From NCBI GenBank assembly GCA_963719135.1, contig CAVRAZ010000006.1, positions 573,890-637,889 of the forward strand: a stretch of 64,000 bases of DNA, read 5' to 3'. The position numbers and the translations under genes are program-made. The notes under the pieces were generated by a model. That model had not been told where the DNA came from and made no database searches. It saw nothing but the letters and a program-made list of their open reading frames with translations. The DNA comes from CAVRAZ01 sp963719135 (lineage in GTDB: Bacteria > Pseudomonadota > Gammaproteobacteria > DSM-19610). Shown piece after piece: positions 17,181-26,296 of the stretch; within the stretch, counting starts at the first letter, position 1; the number at the start of each line of letters is the position of its first letter.

Positions 17181-18484
17181 TGACCGCCGCGATTCTGCCC
17201 CAGCTCAAAATTCATGGCGGTCGCCTGATCGACCCGCGCAACGGGGTTGATCGCCAGACCGACGTTTACATAGCCGACGGTCGTATCGCTGCCATCGGCG
17301 CGGCACCGGACGGATTCCGGGTCGACCATACGCTGGATGCGGTCGGATTGATCGTCGCTCCGGGGCTCATCGACCTGTGCGCACGGCTGCGCGAACCCGG
17401 TGCGGAACACAAGGCAACGATCGACAGCGAATGCCGGGCCGCCGCCGCAGGGGGTATCACGACGCTTATCTGCCCACCGGACACCGATCCGGTTATCGAC
17501 ACCCCGGCGGTGGTCGAACTGATCCGGCATCGCGCGCAGTTGAGCGACCACGCCAGAGTGCTGACCATCGGCGCGCTGACGCAGGGTCTAGACGGTGAAA
17601 ACCTGAGTGAAATGGCGGCATTGAAAGTGGCCGGCTGTATCGGCGTCGGCAACGCCGGTCGACCGTTGGCATCCACTTTGGTCGGAAGAAGAACGCTTGA
17701 ATACGCCGCCACGTTCGGACTGACCGTATTCATTTCGCCGCTGGACCACGCACTGGCCGCGCAAGGTTGTTTGCACGAGGGCCAGGTTTCGACTCGACTG
17801 GGACTGCCGGGTATTCCCGAGTCCGCCGAAACCGTCGCGGTGGCGCGGGAACTTGCGCTTATCGAGCAGACCGGCGTGCGAGCACATTTTTGTCGCCTGA
17901 CCACGCGCCGCGCTGTACGCATGGTTGCACGCGCCCGTTTCGATGGCATGCCAATCAGTGCGGACGTTGCCATTCCTTACGTCTACTTCACGGACATGGA
18001 GGCAGCGGATTTTGATTCCGACTTTCACTTACTGCCCCCGTTACGCACTCAGCTCGACCGGGACGGCTTGCGCGCCGGACTGGCCGAGAACACGCTCAGC
18101 GCCGTCTGCAGCGATCATCAACCGCATGAACCAGATGCCAAGCTCGCGCCGTTCCCCGCTACGGAACCCGGCATTTCCGGTCTCGATACGCTGCTGCCGA
18201 TGACGCTGCGCCTGGCGGACGAAGGAACCCTGTCTCTCGTTGAGGCACTGGCCCGGCTGACCAGCGGGCCGGCAGACATTCTCCGGCTGCCCTACGGCCA
18301 TTTGGCGGAAGGTGCCGTGGCAGACATTTGCGTTTTCGATCCCCGCCACACATGGCGACTCACGGCGGAGACGATGCGCAGTCAGGGCAAGAACACGCCG
18401 TTGCGAGGTTGGGAGATGAAAGGCAAGACCCGCTACACATTACGAGACGGCAAAGTGATTTTCGATGCCGACAACCACTTCTAG
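17180..18484 (+). CDS. pyrC': Non-catalytic dihydroorotase homologue (PyrC')
   Basis: 434 residues of the amidohydrolase/dihydroorotase fold. The metal-binding His-x-His that normally follows GLIDL is replaced: the sequence is GLIDLCARLREPG, so Cys67 and Arg69 stand in those places, while the later SDHQPH segment is partly kept. Loss of zinc ligands means it should not be an active dihydroorotase. In Pseudomonas the equivalent inactive protein (PyrC') is structurally needed for PyrB. It overlaps pyrB by one base. An active pyrC must be elsewhere. Confidence 0.9.
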   Translation: MTAAILPQLKIHGGRLIDPRNGVDRQTDVYIADGRIAAIGAAPDGFRVDHTLDAVGLIVAPGLIDLCARLREPGAEHKATIDSECRAAAAGGITTLICPPDTDPVIDTPAVVELIRHRAQLSDHARVLTIGALTQGLDGENLSEMAALKVAGCIGVGNAGRPLASTLVGRRTLEYAATFGLTVFISPLDHALAAQGCLHEGQVSTRLGLPGIPESAETVAVARELALIEQTGVRAHFCRLTTRRAVRMVARARFDGMPISADVAIPYVYFTDMEAADFDSDFHLLPPLRTQLDRDGLRAGLAENTLSAVCSDHQPHEPDAKLAPFPATEPGISGLDTLLPMTLRLADEGTLSLVEALARLTSGPADILRLPYGHLAEGAVADICVFDPRHTWRLTAETMRSQGKNTPLRGWEMKGKTRYTLRDGKVIFDADNHF

Positions 18485-18488
18485 CAGC

Positions 18489-19367
18489 ATGCACCCCGCG
18501 CACCGGCAGACAATTCACATCGAAGCCGCGGAGATCGTCTCCCACACCGCCTACGCAGGGGAGCAGCACGTGCTGCGTGTCGCGTCACCGCAGTGCGCCT
18601 CCCGCGCGCGCCCAGGCCAGTTCGCGCACCTGCAATGCGATCGGGCGCTGCCCATGCGCCGGCCGCTCTCGATCATGCGTGCCGACCCCGATCAGGGCTG
18701 GGTTGACTTTCTCTACAAGGTTGTCGGAAAGGGATCTCGCCTGCTGGCCCAACGCAGACCAGGAGCACAGCTCAGTCTGCTGGGACCGATTGGACGAGCT
18801 TTCGAACCGGAATCGTCCCGTCGGCGGCCTTTGCTGCTCGGCGGCGGAGTCGGCATACCGCCGATGGTGTTTCTTGCCGAACGCCTCAGACGACAGGGTG
18901 GATTTCAGCCGCTGCTACTGATGGGTTCGGAGGTGCCATTCCCGTTTTCGGCGCAACCATCGAAGATTCTTATGCCTGGCATGCCACCGGGTGTGATCGC
19001 CTCAATGCCGCTTATGGAGGACTGGGACGTTCCCAGCCGATTGGCCAGCCTGCAAAGTTTTCCAGGGTGCTACCAAGGGTACGTTACCGATCTCGCACGC
19101 CACTGGCTGGAGAGCCTGTATCAGGACCAGCGCAATCACGTCATGCTGTTTGCCTGCGGACCGCGTCCCATGCTGGATGCCTGCGCCGCGCTGGCTCGCG
19201 AGTTCTCGCTGCCATGCCAGATTTCTCTGGAAGAGTATATGGCCTGCGCGGTTGGCGGATGTGCAGGGTGTGTCGTACAGATTCACACCGACACGGGGCC
19301 GGCGATGAAACGCGTGTGCGTGGACGGCCCGGTGTTTTCCGCGGAATCGGTCTTTCCAGCGCATTGA
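18489..19367 (+). CDS. pyrK: PyrK-like dihydroorotate dehydrogenase electron-transfer subunit / ferredoxin-reductase family
   Basis: 292 residues. An N-terminal FAD-binding beta-barrel with the flavin motif RRPLSI, an NAD-binding half with GGGVGIPPMV, and a C-terminal iron-sulfur segment with four cysteines (YMACAVGGCAGCVV, then KRVCVDGPVF) fitting the [2Fe-2S] cluster of PyrK. In type 1B dihydroorotate dehydrogenase this subunit passes electrons to NAD. No pyrD lies beside it, so the partner is unknown. ATG 18489 is 4 bases after pyrC'; an ATG at 18465 would overlap it. Confidence 0.82.
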   Translation: MHPAHRQTIHIEAAEIVSHTAYAGEQHVLRVASPQCASRARPGQFAHLQCDRALPMRRPLSIMRADPDQGWVDFLYKVVGKGSRLLAQRRPGAQLSLLGPIGRAFEPESSRRRPLLLGGGVGIPPMVFLAERLRRQGGFQPLLLMGSEVPFPFSAQPSKILMPGMPPGVIASMPLMEDWDVPSRLASLQSFPGCYQGYVTDLARHWLESLYQDQRNHVMLFACGPRPMLDACAALAREFSLPCQISLEEYMACAVGGCAGCVVQIHTDTGPAMKRVCVDGPVFSAESVFPAH

Positions 19368-19490
19368 CGATGGGCTGTCAACCGGACCGAATCGGGTTCA
19401 GGGTTGCCACGCCGCTCGGAAGCGAACGCGACGACCGATTGCACCGCTAACCAGCGTCGTGATTGGCGGCGAGACGGGTAACTCAGATGA

Positions 19491-20612
19491 TCAGGGCGAC
19501 TCGATCAGTGACAGGTCGTCGACGGTGCTGGAGCGGGAAACGTCGGTATCGTTGAGTTTGACCATAAGGCGCACTTCGTTGGCCGAATCCGCGTAGTGCA
19601 CTGCATCGTCGTAAGTGATCTCGCCTGCCTTGTACAACTCGTACAACGCTTGGTCAAACGTCTTCATACCCTGCTGAGTCGAACGCTTCATCAGCTCCTT
19701 GAGCTTGTGCACCTCGCCCTTGCGAATGAGGTCCGAAGCCAGCGGCGTGTTGATCAGCACCTCAACGGCAACCCGGCGGCCCTTGCCGTCCGGCGAGGGA
19801 ATCAACTGCTGAGCCAGGATTGCCTTGAGATTCAGGGATAAATCCATCAACAACTGGTCACGACGATCTTCCGGGAAGAAGTTGATGATGCGGTCCATCG
19901 CCTGGTTTGCATTGTTGGCATGCAGTGTTGCAAGGCACAAGTGCCCCGTCTCGGAGAAAACAATTGCATGATCCATGGTCTCGCGGGTGCGTATTTCGCC
20001 GATCAGGATGACGTCGGGCGCCTGACGCAGGGTATTTCTAAGTGCCACCTCGAAGGTATCGGTATCAATACCGACCTCACGCTGGGTAACGATGCAGCCA
20101 GCGTGCTGGTGCACGAACTCGATTGGATCCTCGATAGTGATGATATGGCCGGTGCTGTTATGATTGCGATACCCGATCATCGACGCCAGGGACGTCGACT
20201 TACCTGTGCCGGTGGCACCGACGAAGATGATCAGGCCGCGCTTGGTCATCGCCAAGCTCTTTATGATTGGCGGTAGATCCAAGTCCTCGATCGTCGGGAT
20301 AAGGGTTTCGATGCGACGCAGTACCATGCCACAGTGATTTCGCTGATAGAATGCGCTTACACGGAAGCGTCCAACGCCAGTGCTGCTGATTGCGAAATTG
20401 CATTCATGTCTGGTATCGAATTCCTTCCGCTGCTCTGCATTCATGATGCTCAGCACGATGTTACGCGCCTGCTCTGGCGTAAGCGTCGACTGTGAAACCG
20501 GCGCAATGCGCCCGTGCACCTTCATGCTGGGGGGCATGCCGGCCGTAATGAATAGATCCGAGCCCCCCTTGTGCACCATGAGTTTTAGCAGAGAATTGAA
20601 GTCCGTATCCAT
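19491..20612 (-). CDS. pilU: PilU twitching motility ATPase
   Basis: 373 residues, secretion ATPase of the PilT/PilU group. Walker A is GATGTGKST (about residue 133), followed by the Asp box and Walker B (TIEDPIEFVH; DVILIGEIRTRETM), and the His box LATLHANNANQAMDRI. The extended C-terminal tail beyond the ATPase core is a PilU trait. It is an accessory retraction motor that works with PilT. It begins 6 bases after pilT ends, so they form an operon. Confidence 0.95.
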   Translation of the reverse strand: MDTDFNSLLKLMVHKGGSDLFITAGMPPSMKVHGRIAPVSQSTLTPEQARNIVLSIMNAEQRKEFDTRHECNFAISSTGVGRFRVSAFYQRNHCGMVLRRIETLIPTIEDLDLPPIIKSLAMTKRGLIIFVGATGTGKSTSLASMIGYRNHNSTGHIITIEDPIEFVHQHAGCIVTQREVGIDTDTFEVALRNTLRQAPDVILIGEIRTRETMDHAIVFSETGHLCLATLHANNANQAMDRIINFFPEDRRDQLLMDLSLNLKAILAQQLIPSPDGKGRRVAVEVLINTPLASDLIRKGEVHKLKELMKRSTQQGMKTFDQALYELYKAGEITYDDAVHYADSANEVRLMVKLNDTDVSRSSTVDDLSLIESP

Positions 20613-20618
20613 CGATGC

Positions 20619-21656
20619 CTACCTGAACAAATCTTTGTTGGCGGCCTTGGAGCGGGCATCCTGCTTGCTGACGTGACCACGTTGCACCAGACCTTGCAGG
20701 TTCTGATCCAGGGTCTGCATACCCACTGCCTGGCCGGTCTGGATCGCCGAATACATCTGTGCGACCTTGTCCTCGCGAATCAGATTCCGGATCGCCGGCG
20801 TACCGATCATGATCTCGTGCGCAGCGATACGGCCGCCACCTACCTTCTTCAACAGTGTTTGCGAAATAACCGCGCGCAACGATTCGGAAAGCATTGAACG
20901 CACCATGGTCTTCTCGGCGGCGGGAAATACGTCAATGATACGGTCGATAGTCTTAGCGGCTGAACTGGTGTGCAGGGTGCCGAACACCAGATGACCGGTT
21001 TCCGCAGCGGTCAGCGCCAGCCGAATCGTTTCGAGGTCTCGCATTTCGCCGACGAGAATGATGTCCGGGTCTTCACGCAATGCTGAACGCAACGCTTCGT
21101 TGAATCCGTGTGTATCGCGGTGTACTTCGCGCTGATTCACCAGACACTTCTTGCTTTCATGCACGAACTCGATCGGGTCCTCGACGGTAAGAATATGCTC
21201 GAATCGCTGGTTGTTGATGTAGTCCATCATAGCCGCCAGCGTAGTGGACTTGCCGGAGCCGGTTGGCCCGGTGACCAGAACCAGACCCCGGGGCTGGTCG
21301 GAAATGTCCTTGAAGATGGCGGGCGCACCCAGTTCTTCCAAAGTCAGGATGGTGGACGGAATCGTCCTAAACACCCCGCCCGCGCCCCGGTTGTGGTTGA
21401 ACGCATTGACACGGAATCGCGCAAGGTTCGGGATCTCGAAGGAAAAGTCGGTTTCCAGGAACTCCTCATAATCCTTGCGCTGCTTGTCGTTCATGATGTC
21501 ATATATAAGGCCATGAACGGTCTTGTGATCCAGCGCCGGAACGTTGATGCGACGGATGTCGCCATCAACGCGGATCATGGGAGGCAAACCGGCGGAAAGA
21601 TGAAGATCGGAGGCGTTATTCTTGACGCCGAAAGCCAGCAGTTCAGCGATATCCAT
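20619..21656 (-). CDS. pilT: PilT pilus retraction ATPase
   Basis: 345 residues. N-terminal MDIAELLAFGVKNNASDLHL matches the PilT start; Walker A is GPTGSGKSTTLA, Walker B DIILVGEMRDLETI, and the His box GTLHTSSAAKTIDRIID. It depolymerises type IV pili. The frame is open 17 residues further upstream, but conservation begins at ATG 21656 (21662 is a close alternative). The upstream intergenic region faces proC. The presence of pilT, pilU and the chemosensory cluster together argues for functional twitching, subject to the pilJ frameshift. Confidence 0.96.
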   Translation of the reverse strand: MDIAELLAFGVKNNASDLHLSAGLPPMIRVDGDIRRINVPALDHKTVHGLIYDIMNDKQRKDYEEFLETDFSFEIPNLARFRVNAFNHNRGAGGVFRTIPSTILTLEELGAPAIFKDISDQPRGLVLVTGPTGSGKSTTLAAMMDYINNQRFEHILTVEDPIEFVHESKKCLVNQREVHRDTHGFNEALRSALREDPDIILVGEMRDLETIRLALTAAETGHLVFGTLHTSSAAKTIDRIIDVFPAAEKTMVRSMLSESLRAVISQTLLKKVGGGRIAAHEIMIGTPAIRNLIREDKVAQMYSAIQTGQAVGMQTLDQNLQGLVQRGHVSKQDARSKAANKDLFR

Positions 21657-21834
21657 GCTCATACTCGTGGTCGGATTATGGACTTCCATATCGACAGCGG
21701 CATTCATAACTTGAAGTGGTCCCGACCCGAGTTTACGCCCCTCCGGGGATGCCGCCTGTCGGCATTAGTTGGCTTGGAGACCGATATCTTTACCCGCTTG
21801 TCAGCCGACATTTTGGCCGGTATGGTCTCAACCC

Positions 21835-22662
21835 ATGACTGACGCTAATCTGACCTTCATTGGTGCTGGCAACATGGCGCGCAGCCTGATCGGGGGATTG
21901 CTGGCCGACGGCTGGGCCCCTGAAAGAATCCGCGCCGCCGACCCGGACACCGACAGGCTGAGTGAACTTGGCCTTTTGAACGAAATCACGCTCAGCCGGG
22001 ACAACGGTGCCGCCATCGCGGGTGCGGATGTCGTCATTCTGGCGGTCAAGCCGCAGGTCATGTGCGAGGTCGCCCGTTCCCTGGCCGCGGACGTACAGCG
22101 CCACCGCCCGCTCATTGTCTCCATCGCCGCCGGGATCCGGACAAAGGATCTGGCGCGCTGGCTGGACGGCTATACGGCGCTGGTGCGCTGCATGCCCAAT
22201 ACACCGGCCTTGCTGAAGTGCGGTGCCACGGCGCTGTATGCCGGCAATGATGTGGCTGACGAGCAACGGGGCCTTGCGGAAACCATCTTGCGCGCGGTCG
22301 GACTGACGTTGTGGGTCGAGAATGAGGATGCCATGGATGCGGTGACCGCCCTGTCCGGCAGCGGGCCGGCCTACTTCTTTCTGCTCATGGAGGCGTTGCA
22401 GTCCGCGGGCGAACGGCTGAAGCTGCCCGCCGAGGCTGCACGCCTGCTGGCGCTTCAGACGGCGTTCGGGGCGGCAAAGATGGCCCTCGAGAGCAGCGAG
22501 AACGCCGCGGCGCTGCGGATGCGGATCACCTCGCCGGGTGGCACGACTGAGGCGGCCCTGAAGACACTCGAAGGGGGCGGACTGCGCGAGCTGATCTATC
22601 AGGCCCTCAGGTCGGCTCGCGAAAGATCGAAACAACTCGCCGAACAATTTGGAGCCGATTGA
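21835..22662 (+). CDS. proC: Pyrroline-5-carboxylate reductase
   Basis: 275 residues. The Rossmann motif FIGAGNMARSLIGGLL is at the N-terminus and the signature ALSGSGPAYFFLLMEAL and ITSPGGTTEAAL are in the C-terminal half. It makes proline from P5C with NAD(P)H. ATG 21835 is selected, since the conserved sheet starts a few residues later. Many gammaproteobacteria carry yggS (PLP-binding protein) immediately upstream; here that gene is absent and proC is the first gene after pilT. Confidence 0.96.
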   Translation: MTDANLTFIGAGNMARSLIGGLLADGWAPERIRAADPDTDRLSELGLLNEITLSRDNGAAIAGADVVILAVKPQVMCEVARSLAADVQRHRPLIVSIAAGIRTKDLARWLDGYTALVRCMPNTPALLKCGATALYAGNDVADEQRGLAETILRAVGLTLWVENEDAMDAVTALSGSGPAYFFLLMEALQSAGERLKLPAEAARLLALQTAFGAAKMALESSENAAALRMRITSPGGTTEAALKTLEGGGLRELIYQALRSARERSKQLAEQFGAD

Positions 22663-23228
22663 TGGGCATGGATTACCTTTCCAACCCTACGTCGTTTCTG
22701 ATAGAAACGCTGTCCGGGCTCTATATCCTCACGTTCATGCTGCGCTTTCTCCTTGGCGCGGTTCGTGCCGATTTTTACAACCCGCTCAGCCAGTTCCTGG
22801 TGAAGATCACGGACCCGTTGCTCAAACCGTTGCGGCGGCTGGTACCTGCTATCGGTAAGTTCGACACGAGCGCCTGGGTGGTTATGCTGGTGTTGCAGAT
22901 GGTTGCGCTCGCACTGATCGCGTTGGTGCAAGGGTTCCCGCTGAACGGCGGGTGGCTGCTTGTACACTCCGTTGCTGCGCTCTTCGAGCTGCTACTGAAC
23001 ATCTTCCTGTTTGCTATATTGATTCAGGTTATATTGAGCTGGTTCGGAACGGGCGGCTACAATCCGGTCGCCTCGCTGCTTTACAGTTTGACGGAACCCA
23101 TTCTCGCTCCCTGCCGCCGCCTGCTTCCCCCCATATCCGGGCTTGATCTGTCCCCGATTCTTGCGCTGGTGGGTATTCAATTGATCAAAATGCTGGCGCT
23201 TCCCCCGCTGTTAGGGCTGGCGGGCTGA
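22662..23228 (+). CDS. yggT: YggT family membrane protein
   Basis: 188 residues with two YGGT repeats, each a hydrophobic helix pair with an arginine-rich turn (FYNPLSQFLVKITDPLLKPLRRL; YNPVASLLYSLTEPILAPCRRLLPP, each cut by the next helix). Integral inner-membrane protein implicated in osmotic response or cell-division-associated roles; the mechanism is unclear. The ATG overlaps the proC stop (TGATG), showing translational coupling. The next gene is yggU, the conserved order. Confidence 0.93.
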   Translation: MGMDYLSNPTSFLIETLSGLYILTFMLRFLLGAVRADFYNPLSQFLVKITDPLLKPLRRLVPAIGKFDTSAWVVMLVLQMVALALIALVQGFPLNGGWLLVHSVAALFELLLNIFLFAILIQVILSWFGTGGYNPVASLLYSLTEPILAPCRRLLPPISGLDLSPILALVGIQLIKMLALPPLLGLAG

Positions 23229-23240
23229 AACAGGCCTTTA

Positions 23241-23546
23241 ATGCGCCCGGCCTGGTACTGCTGCGAACGAGACACGCTATTCCTGCGTGTGCGAATACAG
23301 CCGAAGGCGGCACGGACCGAGATCGTCGGGCCGCTGGGCGATGAACTGAAAATACGCGTCACCGCGCCACCTATCGATGGCGAAGCTAACGAATGTCTGA
23401 TCGGGTTCCTGGCGAAGTTCTGCCGCGTGGCCAACAGCAACGTTGAACTGCTGTCCGGTGCAAGCAGCAAGAACAAGCTGGTCAGCATCCAGAATCCAGC
23501 CCGTCTGCCCCACGGGGTGCAATATCCAAGCGACTGTAATCATTAG
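23241..23546 (+). CDS. yggU: YggU family protein (DUF167)
   Basis: 101 residues, DUF167 fold with the segments LRVRIQPKAARTEIVG, TAPPIDGEANECLI and LLSGASSKNKLV, the three hallmarks of the family. Function unknown; commonly found after yggT. It starts 12 bases after yggT. No sign of truncation. Confidence 0.93.
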   Translation: MRPAWYCCERDTLFLRVRIQPKAARTEIVGPLGDELKIRVTAPPIDGEANECLIGFLAKFCRVANSNVELLSGASSKNKLVSIQNPARLPHGVQYPSDCNH

Positions 23547-23698
23547 TATTAGTTGGACTGCAACCTAGTCGCCGCTCGGCGGACACCCACTAAAGAACGC
23601 CCCTCGTCTGCCGCTACGGCTCACCAGAGCTGAATTAGCGGGACGCATCACGGCCTTACTGCCGTTCAACCCAAAAATAAAAGATACAATTCGAGAGT

Positions 23699-25699
23699 AT
23701 GAACAAGGATTTACTCAACCAGCGGCTGAAAGATTACCAGAATTGGCGCGAACGACTCGCAGAGACCATTCACAGCTTCCACTCATGGCTTGATGAGCAC
23801 CAACTCGCCAGCGCCGAACAGGAACTCAGGCTGTTCGAAGCGATCGACGCACTTCGAAAGGACCACCTGACCATCGCTTTCGTCGCCGAGTTTTCGCGCG
23901 GAAAGACCGAATTGATCAATGCGCTGTTCTTTTCCCAGTACGGTCAACGTTTGCTGCCGTCTGAAGCGGGCCGCACCACCATGTGCCCGACCGAGCTTTT
24001 TTACGATAATGAAGCGGATCGCACGTATGTTCGGCTGCTGCCGATCGAATCCCGCCGCGATGACCGGAGCATTGCCGAACTCAAGCATGAGCCCATCCAG
24101 TGGACCCAGATCGCCATCGACGCGGATTCGCCCGAACAGACAGCCAATGCATTGAAGGAAGTCATCCGGACCAAACAGGTCACACTCGAAGTCGCCCTGG
24201 ACCTGGGGCTGTACAACGAGGCGGAAGACCCATACTTCAAGGCCCACGGTAAACCGCCGGCGAGTGTGGAAATTCCCTACTGGCGACATGCACTGATCAG
24301 CTTCCCACATGAGCTTCTCAAGCGCGGACTGGTTATTCTCGATACCCCCGGACTTAATACGCTGGGTAACGAACCGGAACTGACGCTCAGCATGCTGCCC
24401 TCGGCCCAGGCGGTTTTCTTCATACTGGCCGCCGATACCGGCGTCACTCGCAGCGACATGGACATCTGGGAGCATCATGTGCGCTCCATCCGTGAGCGGC
24501 GCGACGCGGGGCTGACGGTGGTACTCAACAAAATCGACACCTTGTGGGACGAGTTGAAGACCGAAGAGCAGGTTCGATCCACTATCGAGCGCCAGCGCCG
24601 GATCACTGCGGAACAGTTGCGTATCCCAACCAGCCAGGTGTTCCCGTTATCGGCGCAAAAAGGGCTGCTCGCAAAGATAAAAAACAATCATGAAATGTTG
24701 CAGGCCAGCCGTCTCCCTGCGCTTGAGACTTTTTTGTCCGAGGAGGTGCTTCCCTCACGCCAGGCGCTGATCAGGGCAGACTTGGTTGCCCGCGTCGGGG
24801 GCATGCTTGATGAACACCTCAACACGCTCAAGACCCGCGAAGCGGCTGTGGTCAAACAACTGGACGAATTGCGCGCGATCCGCGGCAAGAATGCGGACGT
24901 CATCATGCACCTGGTCAACAAGACGCAAGAAGAGAAGGACGCCTACCTGCATAACGTGGAGAGTTTTCAGTCCAGCCGGCGCCTGATTCAGAATCAGGGC
25001 AAGAAAATGATGGACGCGCTTAGCATCGAGGCACTTGACAAGCTGATCGGAGAGACCCGTGAGGCAATGAAGAACAGCTGGACCACGACCGGCCTTAAGC
25101 GCGGGATGGAGACATTCTTCGACGGCGCAAGAGATGCCATGGAACAGGTTACCGGGCAGTCGGAACAGACGCGGATGTTGATACGCGCGACCTATCGCAA
25201 GTTCCACAAGGAACATGGTCTGCCGGAGATGACACCGAGACCGTTCAATATTTCCCAGTTCAGTACCGAACTGGAGCGCCTCTACCATGAAGCTGAGAAT
25301 TTTCGGCGAAGCCCGGTGACAACGATGACCGAACAAACATTCGTCATCAAGAAATTTTTCATCAGTCTCGTTAGTCACGCCCGCAGCGTGTTTTTCAAGG
25401 CCAACAAGGACGCGGACAATTGGCTCAAGGAGGTTATGAACCCACTGATCAAACAGATCAAGGAACACAAGAGCCGCATCGAAAAACGCCTGGATACGCT
25501 GCATCGGGTCAGCGAGTCGCGCGATACCGTGGACGCCCGAATCAAGGAACTCGAAGCCGAGTACCGGGACAATCGCGCCCAATTGAAATTGCTTAAGGAA
25601 ATGCACGACTCGCTCGACGGAAATCCCGCTGCGCCCGCAGCCTGGGTGATGCCGACCATCAAAGAGCTCGAACCCGAACACACCGCGAGTTCTGCCTGA
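23699..25699 (+). CDS. Dynamin-like GTPase
   Basis: 666 residues. The GTPase region covers about 55-330: G1 is AEFSRGKT (residues 63-70) with Ala where the first Gly usually is, G3 DTPGL at 215 and G4 NKID at 277. The C-terminal half is strongly helical and coiled, ending in a long basic/acidic heptad region, as in dynamin-family proteins that bind membrane or oligomerise. Bacterial dynamin-like proteins act in membrane remodelling or stress, but this member's job is unknown. It stands alone between yggU and a DUF4426 gene. Upstream AAGATACAAT could be a -10 site; GAGAG precedes the ATG. Confidence 0.83.
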   Translation: MNKDLLNQRLKDYQNWRERLAETIHSFHSWLDEHQLASAEQELRLFEAIDALRKDHLTIAFVAEFSRGKTELINALFFSQYGQRLLPSEAGRTTMCPTELFYDNEADRTYVRLLPIESRRDDRSIAELKHEPIQWTQIAIDADSPEQTANALKEVIRTKQVTLEVALDLGLYNEAEDPYFKAHGKPPASVEIPYWRHALISFPHELLKRGLVILDTPGLNTLGNEPELTLSMLPSAQAVFFILAADTGVTRSDMDIWEHHVRSIRERRDAGLTVVLNKIDTLWDELKTEEQVRSTIERQRRITAEQLRIPTSQVFPLSAQKGLLAKIKNNHEMLQASRLPALETFLSEEVLPSRQALIRADLVARVGGMLDEHLNTLKTREAAVVKQLDELRAIRGKNADVIMHLVNKTQEEKDAYLHNVESFQSSRRLIQNQGKKMMDALSIEALDKLIGETREAMKNSWTTTGLKRGMETFFDGARDAMEQVTGQSEQTRMLIRATYRKFHKEHGLPEMTPRPFNISQFSTELERLYHEAENFRRSPVTTMTEQTFVIKKFFISLVSHARSVFFKANKDADNWLKEVMNPLIKQIKEHKSRIEKRLDTLHRVSESRDTVDARIKELEAEYRDNRAQLKLLKEMHDSLDGNPAAPAAWVMPTIKELEPEHTASSA

Positions 25700-25843
25700 T
25701 TCCCCCTCGTCGGCGGACCACCAAGCGTCGCAAGGCACGAGAAGACCGGCGTCGACAGCCGGTTTCGATATTCTCCTGTGAGTATGCTTCCCCAAGTGGA
25801 ATAGTCTATACTTTCGGCAACGCTGAACACCCGGAGGGATAGC

Positions 25844-26296
25844 ATGACCAAGAAGAATCTGGTGGTTTCTTTTTTCACAAGCGCGTTGCTGCTGCTGGCC
25901 TTCGGGGCAGTACGCGCGGAAAATTCACAGGACTTCGGTGACTATGTAGTTCACTTCAATGCACTGAGCACTGATCTGTTGTCCGCGCCGATAACCAAGC
26001 AGTATGGCATCAAACGCAGCAAGAACCGCGGCATGATAAACATAGCGGTATTGAAAAAGACTATGGGCACGGCGGGCGAACCCTCCGCCGCCAAGCTGAC
26101 TGTGTCAGCGACCAACCTGACGGGTCAAGCACGAGACATCGAAGTGCGCGAGGTGCGTGAGGGAACCGCGATTTATTATATCGGAGAGTTTCCTGTCACC
26201 GACGAGGAAACCCTGCGGTTCTCCGCCACGGTAGCCCCGGAAGGTAGCAACGAAACGTTCGAGGTGCGATTCAAGCAGCAGTTCTTCACACGCTGA
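25844..26296 (+). CDS. DUF4426 secreted protein
   Basis: 150 residues. A signal peptide (basic start, hydrophobic stretch ending AVRAEN) is followed by a small beta-rich domain beginning FGDYVVHFNALSTDLL, which matches DUF4426 as I know it. Likely periplasmic; function unknown. GGAGG precedes the ATG. TATACT at 25807 could be part of the promoter. In Pseudomonas a similar gene lies in the proC/pilT neighbourhood. The end overlaps the convergent gene by 11 bases. Confidence 0.8.
   Translation: MTKKNLVVSFFTSALLLLAFGAVRAENSQDFGDYVVHFNALSTDLLSAPITKQYGIKRSKNRGMINIAVLKKTMGTAGEPSAAKLTVSATNLTGQARDIEVREVREGTAIYYIGEFPVTDEETLRFSATVAPEGSNETFEVRFKQQFFTR

Noticed and set aside
23547..23698. Possible regulatory RNA before the dynamin-like gene
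   Set aside because: I looked for hairpins and a riboswitch-like layout and found none; only a -10-like TACAAT at 23685.
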